Source of the DNA: XN24 sp035514535
GTDB lineage: Bacteria > Pseudomonadota > Gammaproteobacteria > Steroidobacterales > XN24
Assembly: GCA_035514535.1 (NCBI GenBank)
Contig: DATKAZ010000067.1
Span: forward strand, 1 to 64,000
Reading direction: 5' to 3'
DNA length: 64,000 bases
Shown here: positions 23,728-32,947 of the stretch, piece by piece
Layout of the letters: each line of letters starts with the position of its first letter
Position numbering within the stretch: position 1 is the stretch's first letter
Position numbers and translations under genes: made by a program
The notes under the pieces: generated by a model
Told to the model about the DNA's origin: nothing
Database searches by the model: none
The model's input: the letters and a program-made list of their open reading frames with translations, nothing else

Positions 23728-25923
23728 ATGGCGGACGCCGCTACAGTTCATTTCATACGGGAGCTGGATGCGGCGCACTGCGCGGTGCCGTTCCAATTCC
23801 TGGGGTTGCACGAGGTCCCCGACGGCAAGGGACTGGTATTGCGAGTGTGGCGCCCGGCGGTCGACTGGGTGGAAGTCGTCGACCTCGACGCGCGGCGCAG
23901 CCTGGGGCGCATGACACGCGTGGGCGCGAGCGACCTGTTCGTGAAACGTCTCCCGCGGCGCAGGCGCGCCTTCGGCTACCGCCTCAGGCTCGGCATGGGC
24001 GATCGCGTGCGGGAGGACGACGATCCCTACCAGTTTCGTCGCAGCGTGTTCGCGCGCGCGCCGGAGGATCGCAGCCGCCTGCATCAACGCTTCGGCTCCC
24101 ACTGCCTCAGCCTGGAAAGTGAAGCAGGGCGCGAACTCGCCGGCGTGCGCTTTATCGTGCATGCGCCCGCGGCGCGCAGCGTCAGCGTCGTGGGCGACTT
24201 CAACGACTGGGACGGACGGCACCACCCGCTGCAGAGCACCTACGAGGGTGACTGGCGCCTGTTCATTCCGGGACTCGCGGCGGGCGTGCTCTACAAGTAC
24301 GAAATCAGGGGCGCGAACGGGGAAAGGCTGCCGCTGAAAGCCGATCCGTTTGCGCGCTACAGCGAGCAGCCGCCCGGCAACGCGTCGATCGTCTGCGCGG
24401 CCGGCGCTTACGTCTGGCAGGACGACGACTGGATCGGTGCCCGGCGCGCCGCGGGTTATCGCAATGATCTGCCCATGGCCGTATACGAATTGCACGCGGG
24501 CTCATGGCGGTACAGGGACGGGCGGCCACTGTCCTACCTGGAACTCGCCGACGAGCTGGTTCCCTATGTGCTCGCCGCAGGCTTCACTCACGTCGAGTTC
24601 ATGCCGTTGACCGAGCACCCCTTCGCCGCGTCATGGGGTTATCAGCCGACCGGACTGTTCGCGGCATGCAGCCGTTTCGGGCCGCCTGACGACCTGCGTC
24701 GGCTGGTCGATCGCCTGCACGCCGCAGGTATCGGCGTCATCATGGACTGGGTGCCCGGCCACTTTCCCTCCGACGCGCACGGCCTGGGGCGATTCGACGG
24801 CACGCCGCTCTACGAGCACCACGACCCGCGGCGCGGCTGGCACCCCGACTGGGACACGCATGTCTACGATTTCGGCAATCCCTGGGTGCGGGACTTCCTG
24901 GTCTCCAGCGCCATGTGCTGGATCGAGGATTTCCACGTCGACGGGCTGCGCGTGGACGCGGTCGCATCGATGCTCTACCTCGACTATTCGCGGCAACCCG
25001 GCCAGTGGCTGCCCAACATGTTCGGCAGCAACGAAAATCTCGAGGCGATCGATTTCATCAAGCGGCTCAACGAAGTCGTGCACGGCGAGCATCCGGGGGT
25101 CCTGACGATCGCCGAGGAGTCGACCGCCTGGCCGGGTGTGTCCCGCCCGACCTATGACGGCGGGCTCGGCTTCGGCTTCAAGTGGAACATGGGCTGGATG
25201 CACGACACGCTCGGCTACATGGCGCGTGACCCCGTGCACCGGCGGTTTCACCATGGCGAGCTGACCTTCGGGCTGATCTACGCCTGGGACGAGAATTTCC
25301 TCCTGCCGCTGTCGCACGACGAGGTCGTGCACGGCAAGGGCTCACTGCTCGGCAAGATGCCGGGCGATCGCTGGCAGCAGCTGGCCAACCTGCGCCTGTA
25401 CCTGGCCTTCATGTATGCCCACCCCGGCAAGAAGCTGGTGTTCATGGGCGCGGAGCTGGCCCAGCCGGGCGAGTGGAACCACGATGCCCAGCTCGACTGG
25501 GAACTGCTGGACGACCCGGCGCACCGTGGCGTGCACGAGCTGTTGCGCGACCTGAACCGGCGATACCGCGACAGGCCCGCGTTGTGGCAGGCGGATCACG
25601 TGCCGGAAGGCTTCGAGTGGATCGATTACAGCGATGCGGAGCGCGGCGTGCTCGCCTTCCTGCGCCACGACGCGGCGCGCCGCGAGCATGTCCTCGTGGC
25701 CTGCAATTTCACGCCGGTCGTGTACCACGACTATCGCGTCGGCACGCCGCGGGCCGCAGCGTACCGGGAGATCCTCAACACGGATTCCGCGCTCTATGGC
25801 GGCAGCAACGCCGGTAACCAGGGCAGGGTGCAGGCCGAAGCGATGCCGTGCCACGGGCGCGAACACTCGGTGTCGCTCACGCTGCCGCCGCTGGCGGCGG
25901 TCTACCTGGTGCCCGAAGCATGA
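23728..25923 (+). CDS. glgB: 1,4-alpha-glucan branching enzyme
   Basis: 731 residues. N-terminal carbohydrate-binding/E-set domains (HFIRELDAAHCAVPFQFLGL; VVGDFNDWDGRHHPL) precede a GH13 barrel. Catalytic blocks are GLRVDAVASMLYLDYS (Asp near 410), LTIAEESTAWPG (Glu near 462) and PLSHDEVVHGKGSLLGKMPG (Asp near 530), the last being diagnostic for branching enzymes. It makes alpha-1,6 branches. Starts 3 bp after glgP and overlaps glgX by ATGA. No glycogen synthase or ADP-glucose pyrophosphorylase gene is near. Confidence 0.95.
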   Translation: MADAATVHFIRELDAAHCAVPFQFLGLHEVPDGKGLVLRVWRPAVDWVEVVDLDARRSLGRMTRVGASDLFVKRLPRRRRAFGYRLRLGMGDRVREDDDPYQFRRSVFARAPEDRSRLHQRFGSHCLSLESEAGRELAGVRFIVHAPAARSVSVVGDFNDWDGRHHPLQSTYEGDWRLFIPGLAAGVLYKYEIRGANGERLPLKADPFARYSEQPPGNASIVCAAGAYVWQDDDWIGARRAAGYRNDLPMAVYELHAGSWRYRDGRPLSYLELADELVPYVLAAGFTHVEFMPLTEHPFAASWGYQPTGLFAACSRFGPPDDLRRLVDRLHAAGIGVIMDWVPGHFPSDAHGLGRFDGTPLYEHHDPRRGWHPDWDTHVYDFGNPWVRDFLVSSAMCWIEDFHVDGLRVDAVASMLYLDYSRQPGQWLPNMFGSNENLEAIDFIKRLNEVVHGEHPGVLTIAEESTAWPGVSRPTYDGGLGFGFKWNMGWMHDTLGYMARDPVHRRFHHGELTFGLIYAWDENFLLPLSHDEVVHGKGSLLGKMPGDRWQQLANLRLYLAFMYAHPGKKLVFMGAELAQPGEWNHDAQLDWELLDDPAHRGVHELLRDLNRRYRDRPALWQADHVPEGFEWIDYSDAERGVLAFLRHDAARREHVLVACNFTPVVYHDYRVGTPRAAAYREILNTDSALYGGSNAGNQGRVQAEAMPCHGREHSVSLTLPPLAAVYLVPEA

Positions 25924-28049
25924 CGGCTGCGGGGCGCGGGGCGCACGCGATGTCGGCAGGGCACCCGCAGCCGATGGGTGCGCGCTGGCGCGGCGACGGG
26001 GTCAATTTCGCCTTGTTCTCCGCTCACGCGGAGACCGTGGAGTTGTGCCTGTTCGATGCGTCGGGGCGCCGCGAACTGGCGCGCATCCCGTTGCCCGGCC
26101 GTACCGGCGACACCTGGCACGGCTTCCTGCAGGGCGCCGGTCCCGGGCTCGTTTACGGCTTCCGCGTCCATGGCCGCTATGCGCCCCGGCAGGGCCACCG
26201 ATTTAACAAGCACAAGCTGTTGCTCGACCCCCATGCCCGCGCCCTCGTCGGCGAACTGCGCTACGGCAGCGAAATCTACGGCTTCAGCCGGGGCGCGGTC
26301 GAGGAATGGCGGCAGGATATCAGCGACAGCGCGAGCAGCGTGCCCAAGGCGCGGGTGGTCGATCCCCACGCCTTCGACTGGCGCGGCGACCGCCCACCGG
26401 GCACGCCGCTGGATCGCACGGTCATCTACGAACTGCACACCCGCGGGTTTACACGCCTGCACCCGGACGTGCCGACGCACCTGCGCGGCACGTACCTCGG
26501 CCTGGCGCAGCCGGCGATCCTCGACTACCTCGTGAAGCTCGGCATCACGGCGGTCGAGCTCATGCCCGTGCAGCAGTTCGTCACCGAGCCGCGGCTGCAC
26601 GAGAACGGGATGGAGAATTACTGGGGATACAACACGCTGGCTTATTTTGCGCCCCATGCCGCTTACGCGCTCGCCGACCCGGTGCGGGAGTTCCGCGAGA
26701 TGGTTCGGGCGATGCACGACGCCGGGCTCGAGGTCATCCTCGACGTGGTGTTCAACCATACGGCGGAAGGCGGTGACGACGGGCCCACGCTGTCGATGCG
26801 CGGGATCGACAACCTGAGCTATTACCGGCTCGCGGGCCATGACTTGCGCCGCAATATCGACTTTACGGGCTGCGGCAACACGCTGAACGTCGAGCATCCG
26901 GCGGTGCTGCGACTGGTACTCGATTGCCTCCGCTACTGGGTCGGCGACATGCATGTCGACGGCTTCCGTTTCGACCTGGCCGCGGCGCTGGGTCGCGAGG
27001 ACGGCAAGTTCGCGCGCGACGGCCGCTTCTTCACGGCAGTCCGGCAGGATCCGCTCCTGGCGGGGGTGAAACTCATCGCGGAGCCCTGGGATCTCGGGCC
27101 GGACGGTTACCGGCTCGGCGCGTTTCCGCGCCAGTGGGCCGAATGGAACGACCGTTTTCGCGATTCTGCACGGGCCTACTGGCGCGGCGCCCGGGGCATC
27201 GTGCCGCAGCTGGCCGAACGACTTGCCGGCTCCAGCGACCTGTTCCGGCTCGCGGGTCGCGGTCCCCCGGACAGCGTCAACTACGTCGCGTGTCATGACG
27301 GCCACACGCTGCGCGACGCGGTCAGTTATGCGGACAAGCACAACGAGGCCAACGGCGAGGACAACTGCGACGGCGACGACCACGCGGTGTGCTGGAACCA
27401 CGGCGTGGAAGGCCCGACGGACGATGCGGAGATCGTCCGGCTGCGTTACCGCCAGCAGCGCAACTTGCTCGCGACGCTGGTGTTGTCCCAAGGCGTGCCG
27501 ATGCTGCTGGCGGGCGACGAATTCGGCCGGACGCAGCGCGGCAACAACAATGCCTACTGCCAGGACAATGAGGTCTCCTGGGTGGACTGGCGCCTCGCGC
27601 GCAGCAACGCGGCCCTGCTGGCGTTCGTACGCCGGTTGCTGCACATTCGCGCCGAGAACGCCGTCTTCCGTCGCCAGCGCTTCCTGGAAGGCGTGCGCCG
27701 CGAGTCGGGACGCTTCAAGGACGTGGCCTGGCTGCAGCCGGACGGCACGGAGCTGAGCGAGGACGACTGGCATGCGCCGGAGCTGGCCTCGTTTGCGATG
27801 CTGCTCGACAGCAGCGGGTTGCCGCAAACGCAGCTCGACCCGGAGATCGGGGACAGTTTCCTCGTGCTGTTCAACGCGCGGGACGAGGCCGCGGAATTCA
27901 CCCTGCCGGCGCCGATCACGAGCCGGGTCTGGGAAGTCGCGCTGGATACGAGCCAGGACGCCGTAGCCGTGCCGGCGGCCGGCTACCGCCAGGGACATGC
28001 CTACCTGCTCGACCGGAACTCGCTTGCGCTGCTCGTCGATCATGGCTGA
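25920..28049 (+). CDS. glgX: Glycogen debranching enzyme, isoamylase type
   Basis: 709 residues from the ATG that overlaps the glgB stop (ATGA); ATG 25950 is a possible alternative. The N-terminal domain (GVNFALFSAHAETVELCLFD) is of the isoamylase CBM48 type. GH13 motifs: DVVFNHTAEG, GFRFDLAAALG (Asp near 350), IAEPWDLGPDGYRLG (Glu near 386) and VACHDGHTLRDAVSY (Asp near 458). It hydrolyses alpha-1,6 links of phosphorylase-limit dextrin. Overlaps malQ by 8 bp. The C-terminal part is usual for the family. Confidence 0.94.
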   Translation: MTAAGRGAHAMSAGHPQPMGARWRGDGVNFALFSAHAETVELCLFDASGRRELARIPLPGRTGDTWHGFLQGAGPGLVYGFRVHGRYAPRQGHRFNKHKLLLDPHARALVGELRYGSEIYGFSRGAVEEWRQDISDSASSVPKARVVDPHAFDWRGDRPPGTPLDRTVIYELHTRGFTRLHPDVPTHLRGTYLGLAQPAILDYLVKLGITAVELMPVQQFVTEPRLHENGMENYWGYNTLAYFAPHAAYALADPVREFREMVRAMHDAGLEVILDVVFNHTAEGGDDGPTLSMRGIDNLSYYRLAGHDLRRNIDFTGCGNTLNVEHPAVLRLVLDCLRYWVGDMHVDGFRFDLAAALGREDGKFARDGRFFTAVRQDPLLAGVKLIAEPWDLGPDGYRLGAFPRQWAEWNDRFRDSARAYWRGARGIVPQLAERLAGSSDLFRLAGRGPPDSVNYVACHDGHTLRDAVSYADKHNEANGEDNCDGDDHAVCWNHGVEGPTDDAEIVRLRYRQQRNLLATLVLSQGVPMLLAGDEFGRTQRGNNNAYCQDNEVSWVDWRLARSNAALLAFVRRLLHIRAENAVFRRQRFLEGVRRESGRFKDVAWLQPDGTELSEDDWHAPELASFAMLLDSSGLPQTQLDPEIGDSFLVLFNARDEAAEFTLPAPITSRVWEVALDTSQDAVAVPAAGYRQGHAYLLDRNSLALLVDHG

Positions 28050-30261
28050 GCGCGGGGCGGCCATCGAGCGCTTGCGACGGCTGCGAGGTATCGGGCGCAG
28101 CTTCTTCGACTTTCGCGGCCGGGAGCACGCACTGTCGGAGGACACGCTGCGAGACCTGCTGGCGGCCCTGGGGCATGCCTCCGGCGACGAGGCCGTGCTG
28201 CAACGCGAGGCGGACGCGCTCGAGGAGCGCGAGTGGCTGCGCGTGCTGGCCCCGGTTGCAGTACTGCGCGATGGGGACAGCGTGCCGCTGACCGTGTTCG
28301 AACCGCTGCTGCCGGTTATCCGCTGGCGCGTCGAGACGGAGCAGGGCGACACCCTGTCCGGCGCCGCGGCGCCGGCGGAGCTGCCGGTCCTCGGCCGGCG
28401 GCGCATTCGGGAGCTTTCGTACGCGCGCGTCGCCCTCGCGCTCCCCCCGCTCCCGCCGGGCTATCATTCGCTGTCGCTGGAGAAGTCCGACGATACGCCG
28501 CTGGCATCGTCGCGCCTCATCGTCGCGCCGTTACGCTGCTACGAGCCGGAGGTGCTTCGCGACGGAGGCCGCGTCTGGGGAACGGCGATCCAGCTCTACA
28601 CGCTGCGGTCCGCGCGCAACTGGGGTATCGGCGACTTCACGGATCTCGCGGGCTTTGCTGCAGCGGTTGCCGGACTCGGCGCCGACTTCGTCGGCCTGAA
28701 TCCCCTGCATGCGCTGTTCCCGGCAGATCCGGCCTCGTGCGCCCCGTACAGTCCGTCCAGCCGCTTCTTCCTGAACATCGCCTACATCGATCCGGAGGCT
28801 GTCCCCGAGTTTGCCGACTGTGTCGAGGCGCGGCGCCTGGTGGCCACGCCGGAATTCCAGCGGCGGCTCGCGGGACTGCGGGACGTGCCCCACGTGGACT
28901 ATCCCGGCGTACTGGGCTGCAAGCTCGAGGTGCTGCGGAACCTTCACCGGGCCTTCAGGGCCGGGGGCTCGAAGGCACGGCGCTTCGAGTTCCAGCAATA
29001 CGTGAAGAGCCATGGAGATGCGTTGGAAAAATATGCTCTTTTTCACGCAATTCATGAACACCTGTCGGCGGCTGGCGAGACGGGCGGTTGGCCGGCATGG
29101 CCGGCGGCGTGGCGCGACCCCGGCGGCGCCGCTGCCCGGTCGTTCCTGGCCGCCGAACCCGAGGCGGTGGAATTCCATGGCTGGCTGCAATGGATCGCCA
29201 CCACGCAGCTCAATGCCGCCGAGTGTGCCGCCCGCGACGCGGGGATGCGCCTCGGGCTGTATCACGACCTCGCCGTGGGCCCCCACGGTGGCGGCGCGGA
29301 GACCTGGGCGGACCGCGATCTGTATGCGGACGGCGCCACGGTCGGCGCGCCGCCGGACTCGCTGGCCCCGCAGGGCCAGGACTGGGCCATCCCCCCGTGG
29401 CACCCCGACGCATTGCGGGCGTGCGCCTACGAGCCTTTCGTACGGCTGCTGCGGGCGAACATGGGCCGGGGCGGGGCGTTGCGCATCGACCACGTGATGA
29501 TGCTGTTCAGGCTGTGGTGGGTGCCGCGCGGCCGCCCGTCCGCGGAAGGAGGCTACGTGCACTACCGGCTGGACGAGCTGATGGCGATCGTCGCGCTCGA
29601 GAGCCACAGGCAGCGCTGCCTCGTCATCGGCGAGGATCTCGGCACCGTGCCGTCCGAAGTGCGCGCAGCGATGGCGCGGCACGGCCTCTACAGCTACCGG
29701 GTCCTGTTGTTCGAGCGCGACGGCGAGGGCCGTTTCCGGCGGCCCGGCGACTATCCGCGCCGCGCGCTGGCCACGGCGAGCACCCACGATCTGCCACCCC
29801 TGGCGAGTTTCTGGACAGGCAGCGACATCGATCTGCGGGAGCGCCTCGGGCTGTATCCCGAGCCCGGCCAGGCCGCACGGGAGCGCGCAGGCCGGGCGGC
29901 AGCGCGTGACGCCTTGTGGGACGCACTGGCGGCGGAGGGGCTGGTGGAGCCGGACACGGCCGCGGACGGTGCCACCGTAAGCCCGCCGCCGGAAACGCTG
30001 GCAAACGCGGTGCAGTGCTTCCTGGCACGCTCCGCCTCGGCGGTGCTGGCACTGCAGCCGGAAGACTGGCTGGGGGTCGATACACCGGTTAACGTGCCGG
30101 GCACGCACGAGGCCTATCTGAACTGGGCGCGCAAACTGCCCGCGGACTGGCAGCAGTGGGTGGCGTCGACGCCCGTGCGGGCCTTGGCGGAGGCGGTGTG
30201 CACGGCCAGGCAGCACCCGCCGCCTGGCTCGGCTGAAAGTGAGAAGATAGATGAGGTTTAA
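28042..30261 (+). CDS. malQ: 4-alpha-glucanotransferase (amylomaltase)
   Basis: 739 residues, the length of the longer proteobacterial MalQ with an N-terminal extension (about residues 1-165). The GH77 barrel follows: GTAIQLYTLRSARNWGIGDF, PYSPSSRFFLNIAYID, LRIDHVMMLFRLWW (catalytic Asp near 481), VIGEDLGTVP (Glu near 530) and ASTHDLPPLASFW (Asp near 579). It moves maltodextrin segments between chains and supplies substrate to GlgP. The start overlaps glgX by 8 bp. Last gene of the glycogen operon. Confidence 0.94.
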   Translation: MAERGAAIERLRRLRGIGRSFFDFRGREHALSEDTLRDLLAALGHASGDEAVLQREADALEEREWLRVLAPVAVLRDGDSVPLTVFEPLLPVIRWRVETEQGDTLSGAAAPAELPVLGRRRIRELSYARVALALPPLPPGYHSLSLEKSDDTPLASSRLIVAPLRCYEPEVLRDGGRVWGTAIQLYTLRSARNWGIGDFTDLAGFAAAVAGLGADFVGLNPLHALFPADPASCAPYSPSSRFFLNIAYIDPEAVPEFADCVEARRLVATPEFQRRLAGLRDVPHVDYPGVLGCKLEVLRNLHRAFRAGGSKARRFEFQQYVKSHGDALEKYALFHAIHEHLSAAGETGGWPAWPAAWRDPGGAAARSFLAAEPEAVEFHGWLQWIATTQLNAAECAARDAGMRLGLYHDLAVGPHGGGAETWADRDLYADGATVGAPPDSLAPQGQDWAIPPWHPDALRACAYEPFVRLLRANMGRGGALRIDHVMMLFRLWWVPRGRPSAEGGYVHYRLDELMAIVALESHRQRCLVIGEDLGTVPSEVRAAMARHGLYSYRVLLFERDGEGRFRRPGDYPRRALATASTHDLPPLASFWTGSDIDLRERLGLYPEPGQAARERAGRAAARDALWDALAAEGLVEPDTAADGATVSPPPETLANAVQCFLARSASAVLALQPEDWLGVDTPVNVPGTHEAYLNWARKLPADWQQWVASTPVRALAEAVCTARQHPPPGSAESEKIDEV

Positions 30262-30295
30262 CGGGTAATTGAAGGAAACAACTGAAAATCCATGG

Positions 30296-32947
30296 ATGGA
30301 TGATTCAGCGAACACCGTCCACCACGAGAAACTCGTCGCGGCCATGGAGCGTGGCGGGACGGTGGTGACCTCGACGCGTCGCCTCGCGCGCGCGCTGCTG
30401 GCCCGCCATGCACGCCATGCGGTCACTGCGAGCTGGGCGACACCGCGTGTGCTGCCGTGGTCGGCCTGGGTGCAGGCCACGTTCCGCGACCTGCGGGACT
30501 TCGGCGCCATCGAGACGCCGCGGGCCTGCCTGGATGATGTGCAGTCGATCGCACTGTGGGAGGAAGTCCTCGCGGCCGATGACATCGCCGCCACGTTGTT
30601 GATGCCGGGCGGTGCCGCGGAAGGCTGCCGGGATGCATGGCACCTGGTGCACGAGTGGCAGCTGGACTGGCGTGAGCTCGGCGCGCGCTCCGGCGAGGAT
30701 GGCCGCATTTTCCTGCGTATCGCCGCCGCGTACCGGCGCCGACTTGAGGCGCTCGAGTGCCTGGACAGTGCCGGGCTGGCGAGCGTCCTTGCGCGCGCCC
30801 TCGCCGGGCGGGAAGGGCCACCGGTCCTGTTCGCCGGCTTTGATCGCCTGCATCCGGCGCAACGGGCCGTCGTGGCGGCGCTGGGCGCGCGTGCCGGCGT
30901 GGTCGCCACGCCGGACCGGCGCGGCCGTCCAACGCTCGCGCCGTTCCCCGACAGCCGGCACGAGCTGTCGGCGGCGGCGGCGTGGGCACGGGCGCGCCTC
31001 GCGGCCGAGCCCGCCGCCCGGCTGGGGATCGTCGTGCCGGAACTCGAGGCCCAGGCGCCGTTGCTCACGGGCCTGCTGGACGAGGCCCTGGTTCCGTCGC
31101 GACTCCTGCCCGGGCACGCGGACGCGCCGCGACCCTGGAACCTTTCCCTAGGCCGGCCGCTGGTGGACCTGCCGGTCGTGGCGACCGCGCTGCGCGCCTT
31201 CGCTCTGGTCCGCGAGAGCCTCGAATTCGCGGACGTCAGCAGATTGTTGCGCTCGCCGTTCATCGCCGGCGACGAGCAGGAAGCAGGACGGCGCGCGCGG
31301 CTCGAGGCATGGCTGCGGGAGCACGCGGGCGAAAAGATCGCGCCCACGCGCCTGCTCGGCTGGCTGGGCGGCCGGGATGGCGCGCCGGCATGTCCGCAAC
31401 TCGCAGCGGGCGTTTCGGGCCTGCTCGAAGAACTTGGGCGGGGACCGCGCCGCCGGCGGCCGTCCGCCTGGGCGGCCGCGCTGACCCGCGCCCTGGCGCG
31501 GCTGGGGTGGCCCGGCGATGGGCCTGCGGACAGCGCCACCTGGCAGACGGTGCAGGCGTGGGCGTCACTGCTCGAGGCGTTCTCGCGCCTCGATGCGATC
31601 GTCGCTCCGCTCGGACTCGGCGATGCGCTCGCGCGGCTGCGACGGAACGGCGCTGCGCAGCGCTTCCAGCCGGAGACGCCGGACCTGCCGGTCCAGGTGC
31701 TGGGGTTGCTCGACACCGCCGGGCTGGAATTCGACGGCATCCGGGTCACAGGCATGCATGACGGCATCCTCCCGCAGCCGCTGCGGCCGTGCCCGCTGTT
31801 GCCGGCGGCACTGCAGCGCGAGAGGCGGATGCCGCGGGCCTGCCCGGACACGGAACTCGCGCTCGCGCGCCATACCGTGGCCCGCCTGGCGGGCGCCGCG
31901 GCGGAGGTGTACTTCAGCTATCCCGAGATGCGCGAGGACGAACCGCTGCGGCCCAGCCCGGTGGTGAAATCGTTGCCGGCGGCAGAGTCCCCGGCCGCGC
32001 CCGAGCCGCGGATCGCCGCGATTGTTTTTGCGGCGCGGCGCTTCGAGTCGCTGCCGGATACCGCAGCGCCGCCCGTGCACGGCGAGGTGCGCGGCGGCAG
32101 CAGCCTGCTGGCCGCACAGTCGGCCTGTCCCTTCAAGGCCTTCGCGGTCCATCGGCTCGCCGCCGGCGCGCTCGAGGCACCTGCTGCGGGCGTCGACCCG
32201 GCTACCCGCGGCCGGTTCGTACACCACGCGCTGCGTGAGCTGTGGGGTACGCTGGTGAGCCGCGCGGCGCTCGTCGCGCTCGATCCCGCCGCCCTGCAGG
32301 CGCGGGTGCGCACGGCCCTGAAGGGTGCGGCACGCCGGCTGCTCGCCGGCCAGCCGCCGGGGCTCGTGGAGATCGAGATCGAGGACGCGCTGCTCCGCAT
32401 ACTGGAATTGCTGGACATCGAGGTCTCGCGACCTGCCTTCGAGGTCGTGCAGCGCGAGCAACGCGTCAGCATCGACCTCGGCGGGTTGCGCATCAACGGC
32501 CAGCTCGATCGCGTCGATCGCGTCCCGGCCGGGCTGGTGATCATCGACTACAAGACCGGCGAGGCCGGCGCCCGAAACTGGCACGGGGAGCGCCCGGCGG
32601 AGCCCCAGATGCCGCTGTACGCCCACGCGTTCCGCGCGGAGCTTGCGGGGCTGGTCTACGCCACGCTGAAACCCGGCGCCGTCGGGTTCGCGGGGATGGC
32701 GCGCTCGGCGGACGTCCTCGGGCCGGCCCTGTCCGGCCACGAGGTCGTGGCGGAGGAGGCCTGGCAGGAAGGCCTCGATGAATGGCACCGCGTGCTGGAA
32801 GCACTGGCCGGCGCCTTCGCGGCGGGCGACGCCCGGGTCGACCCGCTGCGCCTCGCGGGGACCGACGGCACCTGCGCGCGTTGTCATCTTGCGACGCTCT
32901 GCCGGCGCGACGAATTGCTGCAGGCGGGGATGCTGGCCGATGACTGA
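30296..32947 (+). CDS. AddB-like nuclease ('probable DNA repair protein' family)
   Basis: About 883 residues; the exact start is uncertain. The N-terminal TSTRRLARALLARHARH and central region resemble the inactivated helicase of AddB-type proteins. The C-terminal third is a RecB-like PD-(D/E)XK nuclease: QSACPFKAFAVHRL (first Cys near residue 610), GRFVHHALRELW, VIIDYKTGEAG (near 748) and the Cys group GTCARCHLATLCRR (near 860), which together suggest an iron-sulfur cluster as in AddB. It overlaps the AddA-like gene by 8 bp (ATGACTGA). Likely processes double-strand breaks with it. TIGR03623-type family by recall. Confidence 0.85.
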   Translation: MDDSANTVHHEKLVAAMERGGTVVTSTRRLARALLARHARHAVTASWATPRVLPWSAWVQATFRDLRDFGAIETPRACLDDVQSIALWEEVLAADDIAATLLMPGGAAEGCRDAWHLVHEWQLDWRELGARSGEDGRIFLRIAAAYRRRLEALECLDSAGLASVLARALAGREGPPVLFAGFDRLHPAQRAVVAALGARAGVVATPDRRGRPTLAPFPDSRHELSAAAAWARARLAAEPAARLGIVVPELEAQAPLLTGLLDEALVPSRLLPGHADAPRPWNLSLGRPLVDLPVVATALRAFALVRESLEFADVSRLLRSPFIAGDEQEAGRRARLEAWLREHAGEKIAPTRLLGWLGGRDGAPACPQLAAGVSGLLEELGRGPRRRRPSAWAAALTRALARLGWPGDGPADSATWQTVQAWASLLEAFSRLDAIVAPLGLGDALARLRRNGAAQRFQPETPDLPVQVLGLLDTAGLEFDGIRVTGMHDGILPQPLRPCPLLPAALQRERRMPRACPDTELALARHTVARLAGAAAEVYFSYPEMREDEPLRPSPVVKSLPAAESPAAPEPRIAAIVFAARRFESLPDTAAPPVHGEVRGGSSLLAAQSACPFKAFAVHRLAAGALEAPAAGVDPATRGRFVHHALRELWGTLVSRAALVALDPAALQARVRTALKGAARRLLAGQPPGLVEIEIEDALLRILELLDIEVSRPAFEVVQREQRVSIDLGGLRINGQLDRVDRVPAGLVIIDYKTGEAGARNWHGERPAEPQMPLYAHAFRAELAGLVYATLKPGAVGFAGMARSADVLGPALSGHEVVAEEAWQEGLDEWHRVLEALAGAFAAGDARVDPLRLAGTDGTCARCHLATLCRRDELLQAGMLADD

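Noticed and set aside
22519..24495. Long open frame on the minus strand (658 codons)
   Set aside because: It lies antisense across glgP and glgB, has no domain or start signal, and such open antisense frames are common in GC-rich genes.
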